Below are positions 5,336 to 10,442 of a DNA stretch of 10,442 nucleotides, one piece after another. The notes beneath the pieces are model-generated. The model saw nothing but the letters and a program-made list of their open reading frames with translations, was not told the DNA's origin and did not search any database. The stretch's first letter is position 1. Each line of letters starts with the position of its first letter. A program made the translations under genes and the position numbers. Origin of the DNA: Chloroflexota bacterium (GTDB lineage Bacteria > Chloroflexota > Anaerolineae > Anaerolineales > UBA11579); assembly GCA_003250455.1 (NCBI GenBank), contig QKGK01000423.1:1-10442 (forward strand), given 5' to 3'.

Positions 5336-7234
5336 TTACGGGTGACGCCCGCCGCCACCGCCCGGAGCACCGCCACCACCAGGCATGCCTCCACCGAAGC
5401 CAGCGCCATTGACGCTGGTGACGATGCTGGAGATGCTGAAGGTAGTCACCTGGGTGCCGGGGGTGTAGCTGCCGCCGGTATACAGGCCGTCGGTCTCAGT
5501 ACCGCTGTCGCTGCCGCCGGAGTAGACCACGTAGCTTTCGCCGTTGGCCATTTCCGGGGTGGAGACTACTACGGACTGGTATTCCTTGGCCGGAGCGAAG
5601 GTGATGATCTCCTGCCCGTCGGCGGTTTCGATGTGCAGCAAGGTGCCTGCCGCTGCGTAGCTGTCCAGGCTGTAGATCACCGAATACTGCGAGGAGTCTG
5701 AGCTGGGCGCCTGTGCCATGCCGGTGCTGCCTACTGCCACCAGGATGCCGCCGCTGATGTTGAAGGAGCCCATGTAGTCCAGGGCGCCGTTGCCGTTGTT
5801 GGTCGGGCCGTTATCCAGCACCACGCCGCCGGTCATGGCAACCGTGCCGTTCGAGTCGAGCCCGTCGCCGCCGGCGTTGATGTACAGGTAGCCGCCGTTG
5901 ATCGAAACCCACACGCCGCTGCTGGCTGTCATACCGCCGCCCATGCCGCCACCGCCGCTGCCGTCCGAACCGTTGATGCCGTCGTCACTGGAGGTCAGGT
6001 GGATCTCACCGTCGTTGATCGTGATGGTCATTGCCTCGATCCCTTCGTAGGAACGGGTCAGGTTGATCGTGCCACCGTTGATGGTGATGCTGCTGTCGGC
6101 GTGGATGCCGTCGTCGCTGGTCGCCAGCTGGAGATTGCCGCCGCTGATCACGACTGTATTGTTGGAGTGGATGGTGTCATCCAGGGAGTCGATCACGATC
6201 GTGCCGCCTTCAATGGTCACATTGGTGAGGCCTTTGAGGCCCTTGGTGCTGGCTGAGTCGGTGGTGGTGTTCTGCATGTCCCAACCCTGACCGCGGCCGC
6301 TGCCGCCCATATCGCTGACAGCCAGTTCTGTGCTGCCGCCGCCCGCGGTGATGGCGATCTGTCCGCCGGTGATCAGCAGGGAGGTCTCAGCCTGGATGCC
6401 GTCCAGCCCGGAGACGATATTGATCGTGCCGCCTTCGATGGCGACATAGCCTTTTTCGCTGTCTTCGGCGTTGCTGGACTGGATGCCGTCTCCACCTGCA
6501 TTGATGGTGATGGTCCCGTCTTTGATTGCGACTGAATCTTTGCCTTTGAGGCCGTCATTCACAGAAGTGACGGTGATCGTGCCGCCGGTGATCTTGAGGT
6601 CGTCGTCGCTGGCGATACCATGGTTGTAGTTGCCGGTAACCGTCAATGCGCCGCTGCCGTTGATCGTCAGGTCGTCATTGCTGAAGAGGGCCGCGTTGGG
6701 TTCTTCCTCTGCGGTGGCGAAGACATAATTGGCTCCATCGGTGATGCTGTTGCTGCTGCCCTCTGCCAGGGTGATGATGACTTTTTCAGCATTGGCAATG
6801 TACAGCGGGGCGGTATTGGAGGCGTTCAGGGATGCGTTATCCAGCACCAGGGTGACGGTCTCCGGGTCGGTCGTGTCGACCACGATCTGCCCGTCGTTGA
6901 GGGTGCCGGAGATGCGGTATTCGCCCGCCGCGGTGATCGTGGCGACCGAGCCGTTCACGCTGACGGCTGCGCTCTCGGCTGAGATCGAATCGCCGTTCAG
7001 CAGGATATCGGAAAGGTCGGAGTAGCTGATGTCAACCGTCAGGTCTTCGTTATCGTATTCCACAGCGGGAGTGCTGGAAACAACACTGGTTGTGTCTGTA
7101 TTCGACGCCGAAGCCGCCCCCACCACCTGGGAAGATGAGGAAGCCGAGTCCACGGCGGATGTTTGACTTGCGCCGCAGCCGGTAATCAGGGCTGCCAGCG
7201 CCAGTATAGCTATCAGTAATTGAAACTTCTTCAT
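5336..7234 (-). CDS. Secreted beta-helix lipoprotein, Cthe_2159 / carbohydrate-binding (DUF4353-type) family
   Basis: A 632-residue protein. Residues 1-20 are a lipoprotein signal peptide, with lipobox L-I-T-G-C and lipidated Cys20. A Ser/Thr-rich spacer follows to about residue 58, then a beta-rich domain, then a parallel beta-helix at about 185-505. Its rungs repeat G-G-T-I-x-I with turns of the type D-[DG]-G-[IL] at about residues 227, 249, 278, 353, 375, 418 and 457. This is characteristic of the Cthe_2159 family. Its founding member from Clostridium thermocellum has a calcium-containing polysaccharide-lyase-like fold and binds cellulose and polygalacturonate. A Gly-rich tail (about 613-632) closes the protein. 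TAGGAG (7249-7244), overlapping the stop of the preceding mini-gene, is its ribosome binding site. It should sit on the cell surface. Ligand and any enzymatic activity here are unproven. Confidence 0.88.
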   Translation of the reverse strand: MKKFQLLIAILALAALITGCGASQTSAVDSASSSSQVVGAASASNTDTTSVVSSTPAVEYDNEDLTVDISYSDLSDILLNGDSISAESAAVSVNGSVATITAAGEYRISGTLNDGQIVVDTTDPETVTLVLDNASLNASNTAPLYIANAEKVIITLAEGSSNSITDGANYVFATAEEEPNAALFSNDDLTINGSGALTVTGNYNHGIASDDDLKITGGTITVTSVNDGLKGKDSVAIKDGTITINAGGDGIQSSNAEDSEKGYVAIEGGTINIVSGLDGIQAETSLLITGGQIAITAGGGSTELAVSDMGGSGRGQGWDMQNTTTDSASTKGLKGLTNVTIEGGTIVIDSLDDTIHSNNTVVISGGNLQLATSDDGIHADSSITINGGTINLTRSYEGIEAMTITINDGEIHLTSSDDGINGSDGSGGGGMGGGMTASSGVWVSINGGYLYINAGGDGLDSNGTVAMTGGVVLDNGPTNNGNGALDYMGSFNISGGILVAVGSTGMAQAPSSDSSQYSVIYSLDSYAAAGTLLHIETADGQEIITFAPAKEYQSVVVSTPEMANGESYVVYSGGSDSGTETDGLYTGGSYTPGTQVTTFSISSIVTSVNGAGFGGGMPGGGGAPGGGGGRHP

Positions 7235-7246
7235 TTAAGGGATCTC

Positions 7247-7360
7247 CTATTGGATGGTATAGGCCACAATCGGCGCGCTGCCGACCATGATGACCAGCAT
7301 GGTCAAAAAGGCAACGAATAAGAGGACAAGCGGGATATTACGTTTGGTTTTCAGGTTCAT
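7247..7360 (-). CDS. 37-residue single-helix membrane peptide between the VTC and beta-helix genes
   Basis: The ATG at 7360-7358 has a perfect AAGGAG (7373-7368) 7 nt upstream. The frame runs 37 codons to TAG at 7249-7247. The peptide begins MNLKTKRNIP, a basic cytosolic head, followed by a hydrophobic helix (about residues 9-34) of Leu, Val, Phe and Met, and ends in YTIQ. Its stop codon forms part of the TAGGAG ribosome binding site of the lipoprotein gene, 12 bp away, so translation of the two is probably coupled. Related operons with a VTC domain protein often carry the membrane protein DUF4956 near this place. Here only this mini-protein is present, and it may take over an anchoring or regulatory job. 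No family was recognised; the coding call rests on the ribosome binding site, composition and spacing. Confidence 0.75.
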   Translation of the reverse strand: MNLKTKRNIPLVLLFVAFLTMLVIMVGSAPIVAYTIQ

Positions 7361-7440
7361 TTTGTTTCTCCTTGCGCAGCGTTATTTTCAGGGCTGCGGT
7401 GTGTATTGATTTCTTTCGGTTTGGTTCCGTATTTTGCAAT

Positions 7441-8298
7441 TTAGTTCTCTGGATATCGCTTTCGGGGGATAAGCTCTTTTTCGCTTGGCAGGTTAAAGAC
7501 CGCCACCGATGAGGCTAGCACTTCGCTGGAGCGCTCGGCCACCGGGACCACGCCCCATTTAAGCGGCATTTTTCCGGCAGCTTCGATGCTGCAGCAATAT
7601 TTGCTGATACGTTCCATGGTCAGGTTGTGTGCAGAGATCAGGTCGGTGAGCCAGAAAGGCATGCGTTCGTTGATTTTGATCTCCATCACGACCTTGTTCG
7701 TTGACAGCATCGGTAAACCGACCGGCTGCTCGTGCAGGTGCAGCGGGTAAGGCTGGAAGGTCAGGTCGGTGTCGAAGGTCACCCGCAGCCCGATGTCGTA
7801 TTCGGTGCCCATAAAGGCCTGGCGGTCATAGCGCACAAAGCTCATCGGGATCAGGTTGTACTGCCACACAAAAGCATAGATCTCTTCGATCACAGCTTCG
7901 TCTTCCGGCTGGTAGTCGGGGATCTGCCGGTCGTTGACCAGGCGCAAGGCTTCGGCATATGGGAGCACCGCCCGGCGCTTCTGGGTGACGCGGTCCACGC
8001 GCTGCTTGATCTCCAGGAAGACCGGGGTCTCGTCGGTGAACGGTTCTCCGGTTACGTAGTGCCGGATGCGCAGCTTCCGCCGGAACTTGATGCCGTATTC
8101 TTTCTCCCAATAGCAGGTCAGATCGGGGGAATCGTAGTACAGGCTGTTGAGGGTGTATTTCCCGCTGCTGTTCCCGTATTGGTCGGGGACCAGGAACGGC
8201 AGGAGCGATTTTTTGAACGCCTCGGCCTGCTTAAGAGTGATGATGTACTTCAGTTCAAAGCGGTTGAATTTGCGGATGCTGTTGCTGAGATTTGCCAT
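7441..8298 (-). CDS. VTC-domain protein (polyphosphate polymerase domain, CYTH/TTM-like tunnel fold)
   Basis: A 285-residue soluble protein matching the VTC domain of the yeast vacuolar polyphosphate polymerase Vtc4. Inside the tunnel that domain polymerises the gamma-phosphate of ATP into polyphosphate. Charged motifs expected to line the tunnel are present in order: RFELKY (13-18), RRKLRIR (73-79), FLEIK (94-98), KRR (107-109), RYDR (156-159), the R172 strand and VMEIK (204-208). The set looks complete, so catalysis is plausible, but bacterial VTC proteins are little tested. The protein has no membrane segment. It is the first gene of an operon with a membrane mini-protein and a beta-helix lipoprotein, an association (VTC with Cthe_2159 or CotH-like proteins) seen in other bacteria. 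AAAGGA (8313-8308) precedes the start. A Pho-box-like array lies 40 bp upstream. Confidence 0.88.
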   Translation of the reverse strand: MANLSNSIRKFNRFELKYIITLKQAEAFKKSLLPFLVPDQYGNSSGKYTLNSLYYDSPDLTCYWEKEYGIKFRRKLRIRHYVTGEPFTDETPVFLEIKQRVDRVTQKRRAVLPYAEALRLVNDRQIPDYQPEDEAVIEEIYAFVWQYNLIPMSFVRYDRQAFMGTEYDIGLRVTFDTDLTFQPYPLHLHEQPVGLPMLSTNKVVMEIKINERMPFWLTDLISAHNLTMERISKYCCSIEAAGKMPLKWGVVPVAERSSEVLASSVAVFNLPSEKELIPRKRYPEN

Positions 8299-8320
8299 AG
8301 TGTGGTTTCCTTTCCGTTTC

Positions 8321-8376
8321 AGTGTACTTTTTCATCCTGTGGAGAAGCCAAGAAAAAACTATGAAAACGCTGTGAA
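8321..8376 (-). promoter_or_regulatory. Pho-box-like promoter, proximal copy
   Basis: Read on the minus strand, four hexamers start exactly 11 bp apart: TTCACA (8376-8371), TTCATA (8365-8360), TTCTTG (8354-8349) and TCCACA (8343-8338). The last is followed by 11 nt and TACACT (8326-8321), a usable -10. Direct repeats with 11-bp period and TTCACA-like cores, placed where a -35 would be, are the hallmark of PhoB/PhoP sites (Bacillus TT[ACT]ACA-N5; Streptomyces GTTCACC-N4). The VTC start codon lies 22 bp beyond the -10. Binding by a PhoP-type regulator is inferred. Confidence 0.6.
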
Positions 8377-8406
8377 AAAACGCACTTGCCTCCCTGGCGG
8401 CCCGCA

Positions 8407-8438
8407 CAAAGAATGAGCGGCATGCCGCTCATTCTTTG
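8407..8438. repeat. 32-bp perfect palindrome between the two Pho-box-like promoters
   Basis: CAAAGAATGAGCGGCA (8407-8422) is followed by its exact complement (8423-8438). As RNA it gives a strong hairpin with core GAGCGG/CCGCTC. The base of the 3' arm is fairly U-rich (ATTCTTTG on either strand), so weak termination is possible. It lies upstream of the proximal promoter and downstream of the distal one. Confidence 0.75.
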
Positions 8439-8552
8439 AAGTCCTTATGCCGATCACCACCTTTCAGAAGCGATGGATTGGAAAGAGAAGTTTGTAGTTT
8501 GTTTGCTGCGCCGGTTGTTTTGTTGGGGCCGTTTTTATCGACCGTTGCTGTA

Positions 8553-8608
8553 AGTGTACAAAACCAGTCTGTGAAAACCCCAAGAAATTCCTGAGAAATT
8601 GTTGTGAG
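8553..8608 (-). promoter_or_regulatory. Pho-box-like promoter, distal copy
   Basis: On the minus strand the hexamers are CTCACA (8608-8603), TTCTCA (8597-8592), TTCTTG (8586-8581) and TTCACA (8575-8570), again 11 bp apart. They are followed by 11 nt and GTACACT (8559-8553). Array length, hexamer order position 3, gap and -10 are the same as in the proximal copy; by hand count 36 of 56 bases agree without gaps. The rest of the 8439-8815 non-coding stretch shows no gene that I can support. Confidence 0.55.
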
Positions 8609-8827
8609 CTGGCATAATTTCTCATGTCTCACATAGTTGAATGTGGTGCCAGGGAAGGCGGCCAATAAAATTTGGCACAGCGGGCCGCAGAATAATCGTA
8701 ATTGTCTACCCTGGCAGAACATGACTGATGTAAAATTAAAGTTGAGGTTGTTTTCCGGATTAACGCCCAATGCGTCATGTGATCTGGAGCAGCCAGCAGC
8801 GTTTTTTCAACAGGAATGGAGGCGGTG

Positions 8828-9277
8828 ATGACCAATCGTGTGAGCCATATTGCCCTATATGTTCCCGATCTGCGGGCGGCCGAAGCATATTATCAAACCT
8901 TGTTTGCCATGGAACTGATCGGGCGGGAAGCCGAACAGGAAGATGGGCTGTGGTACACACTGCCCTTTGATAAAACCTGGGATGATGCCGAATCTGCCGG
9001 AGTTGATCTGGGGATGGTTGGGCTGCAGCATAACGGATGGGTTTTGGCGTTGTTCCGCGGTGATGCCGCTCCCGGTCAGGTCTTTGTGATAGGCTTATAT
9101 CTGCCTGCGGAAGAGATTCAAGCGGTCAGGAACAGGCTGCCGGCAGATACGGTCATTGAACTGGATGAAGCTGACCGCCTGGAATTTGTTGACCATTACG
9201 GGATCACCTGGCAGCTTGCCACCGGAGGAGATTTTCAAACGGCTGGCGTCTTTGCAGATCGCTGGCTGAAACTATAA
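8828..9277 (+). CDS. VOC (glyoxalase/bleomycin-resistance/dioxygenase) superfamily protein
   Basis: A 149-residue protein when started at 8828. That start has GGAGG at 8818-8822, 5 nt upstream, and begins MTNRVSHIALYVPDL, the usual first strand of VOC proteins. An in-frame ATG at 8816 lacks such a site. Two beta-alpha-beta-beta-beta units are visible. The first opens with H7 and A-E-A-Y-Y-Q-T-L-F. The second opens with FVIGLYLPAEEIQAV and closes with L-E-F-V-D-H-Y-G-I-T-W-Q-L, matching the family's D-P-x-G-[NI]-x-W-[EQ]-L ending. VOC proteins bind a metal or drug in the cleft and act as isomerases, lyases, dioxygenases or binding proteins. Substrate and metal set cannot be decided here. It stands alone, converging on a membrane protein gene 30 bp away. 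Confidence 0.85.
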   Translation: MTNRVSHIALYVPDLRAAEAYYQTLFAMELIGREAEQEDGLWYTLPFDKTWDDAESAGVDLGMVGLQHNGWVLALFRGDAAPGQVFVIGLYLPAEEIQAVRNRLPADTVIELDEADRLEFVDHYGITWQLATGGDFQTAGVFADRWLKL

Positions 9278-9307
9278 GAAAGGATTGAAAGGGTGATCGT
9301 TCCCTGG

Positions 9308-9934
9308 CTAGCCATCCAGATGGAATGTTCCCTTCAGGAACATTCTGCCCAACAGCAGCAGCCAGACCGGCAGCCCTAACTGGTTTACTGCACTAGACAT
9401 CAGGATCAGGTAGGTAATCGGCTTCATCGCACTAAAACCCATGGCACCGGATGCCATACCGTAAATATCGTCCAGGAAGAAAGTGCCAAGAATCAGCCCA
9501 ATAGCCAGGGCCGCCCCCATGACAAAACTGAAGATGGTAAACCCACCGGATACTGCCGGGTCGGTTTGAAGTTTCAGGCTGAACAGCAAGATGGCCACCC
9601 CGATCAGACCCAGCCCAAATGCGAACCCCAGTATGGATTGTTTTAGATTGATCACGTGCAGGAGGAAGATCACCTGATTCCCGGTTGCGATAATGGCACC
9701 AAGAATGCCCAGGATCAATGCCCAAAGGTTTGCGCTGGTTGGGTAGATCTGGCGAAACGCAAATATCATCGGGAGCATCAGCAATGGTGTGATGGCATAA
9801 GCGACATCACTCATTGGCCCATATGGTTCGGTTGCCACAGCAAACATTAATGCCAGTAAAATAATTTGTATTACGGCAACAATTCCGGCTGCGATGGTGA
9901 ATTTGCCAACAAAATCGTTTGTGAGAAGGTTCAT
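9308..9934 (-). CDS. Six-helix integral membrane protein of unknown function
   Basis: A 208-residue, very hydrophobic protein. Predicted helices cover about 12-33, 44-60, 68-91, 101-120, 131-152 and 170-197. Charged residues are few: D7 and K11 before the first helix, R61 after the second, K121 after the fourth, D155 and D156 after the fifth, and R197 and K201 at the end. There is no signal peptide, nucleotide-binding motif or metal-binding cluster. Overall layout recalls DUF4386-type small membrane proteins, but I do not claim that family. CAGGAG (9946-9941), 6 nt before the ATG, supports the start. It is divergent from the deazaflavin-type reductase across 107 bp and converges on the VOC gene. 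A possible leftward promoter is TTGGCC (10001-9996), 18 nt, TAATAT (9977-9972). Confidence 0.82.
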   Translation of the reverse strand: MNLLTNDFVGKFTIAAGIVAVIQIILLALMFAVATEPYGPMSDVAYAITPLLMLPMIFAFRQIYPTSANLWALILGILGAIIATGNQVIFLLHVINLKQSILGFAFGLGLIGVAILLFSLKLQTDPAVSGGFTIFSFVMGAALAIGLILGTFFLDDIYGMASGAMGFSAMKPITYLILMSSAVNQLGLPVWLLLLGRMFLKGTFHLDG

Positions 9935-10041
9935 TTCACACTCCTGAAGGAACGGTTTCCAGCGTCTGTGGATATTAGGTATTCCCTATAACCCAGGCCA
10001 ACATTATTAGATACATGATGATGTGGAGTAGAAAAAATAAT

Positions 10042-10442
10042 ATGGAAGAAAAGATTGCCAAAGCCCTGCGCACCGACACCACTATCGACATTGTGACCAC
10101 CGGCGCCAAATCCGGTCAGCCCCGCCGGACGGAGATCTGGTTCCACAACCTGGGCGGGCGGATCATCATTTGCGGCACACCCTCCGGCAGCGGCGCCCGC
10201 GGTGCGCGTGTCCGGCGCGACTGGCTGGCCAACCTCAAGGCCCATCCGGAGTTTCTCTTTTGCCTTAAGGAATCCGTGAAGGCGGAACTGCCTGCCAGAG
10301 CTGTGGAGATCACCGATCCGGAAGACCGCCGGGCGATCATGAGTGCGCCGCAAACCCGCTGGTACCGAGACCAGGGGATTTCGGTGGATGCGTTGGTGGC
10401 CGGCAGCCCGATTGTTGAGGTGTTCTTTGATGGTGCGGATAG
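10042..10442 (+). CDS. Ddn-like deazaflavin (F420H2)-dependent nitroreductase/quinone reductase family protein, 5' part
   Basis: The frame is open from the ATG at 10042 to the window end, 133 complete codons, without a stop. It carries the family signature D-I-V-T-T-G-x-K-S-G-Q-P-R-R-T-E-I-W-F near residues 15-33, then R-I-I-I-C-G-T-P, a R-R-D-W-L-A-N-L-K-A-H-P-E-F stretch and V-A-G-S-P-I-V-E-V-F near the end. These match the split beta-barrel reductases related to mycobacterial Ddn, which use reduced F420 (some relatives use FMN) to reduce quinones or nitro compounds. By family length most of the protein is visible. Start choice is open: in-frame ATGs also lie at 10015, 10018 and 10021. GGAG at 10025-10028 is 13 nt before 10042, longer than usual. 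Cofactor use is inferred from family only. Confidence 0.82.
   Translation, partial: MEEKIAKALRTDTTIDIVTTGAKSGQPRRTEIWFHNLGGRIIICGTPSGSGARGARVRRDWLANLKAHPEFLFCLKESVKAELPARAVEITDPEDRRAIMSAPQTRWYRDQGISVDALVAGSPIVEVFFDGAD

Noticed and set aside
8310..8425. A 37-codon minus-strand frame starting inside the 32-bp palindrome
   Set aside because: An AAGGAC lies upstream, but the frame runs through the proximal promoter array and its composition is not protein-like.
8592..8624. Inverted repeat TGAGAAATT with 15-nt spacer and AATTTCTCA
   Set aside because: The arms are AT-rich and short; the left arm is already explained by the 11-bp direct repeats. It could be an accessory site, but support is too weak.
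8429..8770. A 113-residue minus-strand frame in the gap before the VOC gene
   Set aside because: It covers the distal Pho-box-like array, has no ribosome binding site, and shows random composition without a domain pattern.
9278..9313. Possible terminator between the VOC gene and the six-helix gene
   Set aside because: Only weak inverted repeats (AGGG/CCCT and TGGCTAGCCA) and no T run were found.
1..10442. CRISPR array, transposase, tRNA or rRNA
   Set aside because: No regularly spaced repeats of CRISPR size, no transposase-like frame, and no recognisable tRNA arms or rRNA segments on either strand.

Overview
The window looks like a chromosomal segment of a Chloroflexota bacterium, most likely class Anaerolineae. 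This is an inference from moderately GC-rich coding sequence, strong AGGAG-type ribosome binding sites, a Thr/Pro/Glu-rich TPEPTATPEP-type linker on an exported domain, an ECF sigma/anti-sigma pair with a DUF4367-like sensor, and a Ddn-like deazaflavin reductase. I ran no database search.

Left part (1-1840): the 3' end of a medium-chain alcohol dehydrogenase runs into a terminator that also faces a converging COG2085/NpdG-like dinucleotide-binding reductase. That gene is transcribed divergently from a TetR regulator. The gap between them holds overlapping divergent promoters and two TGTTG/CAACA inverted repeats, so this is probably a self-contained repressor/target pair. After the regulator come a strong terminator and a 30-bp perfect palindrome.

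Centre-left (1852-5077): an ECF sigma factor overlaps its membrane-bound anti-sigma-like partner by 4 bp on the minus strand. Divergent from them, on the plus strand, are a previously uncalled 55-residue one-helix membrane protein and a seven-helix membrane protein of unknown function, ending in a good terminator. Then come a composite inverted repeat built on ATTCCC/GGGAAT and a terminator for the next leftward operon.

Centre-right (5336-8610, minus strand) is the most interesting part. It is a three-gene operon: a VTC-type polyphosphate polymerase domain protein, a 37-residue one-helix membrane peptide too short for ordinary gene callers, and a large secreted lipoprotein with a Cthe_2159-type parallel beta-helix. 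Upstream lie two copies of the same promoter architecture. Each has four TTCACA-like hexamers repeated every 11 bp, followed 11 nt later by GTACACT. This is the geometry of a Pho box, so polyphosphate synthesis and the surface lipoprotein may be phosphate-starvation regulated. A 32-bp perfect palindrome sits between the two copies.

Right end (8816-10442): a VOC-family protein converges on a six-helix membrane protein of unknown function. The last gene, cut by the window edge, is a Ddn-like F420H2/quinone-type reductase. Together with the NpdG-like gene it hints at deazaflavin redox chemistry, although neither gene alone proves that cofactor F420 is present.
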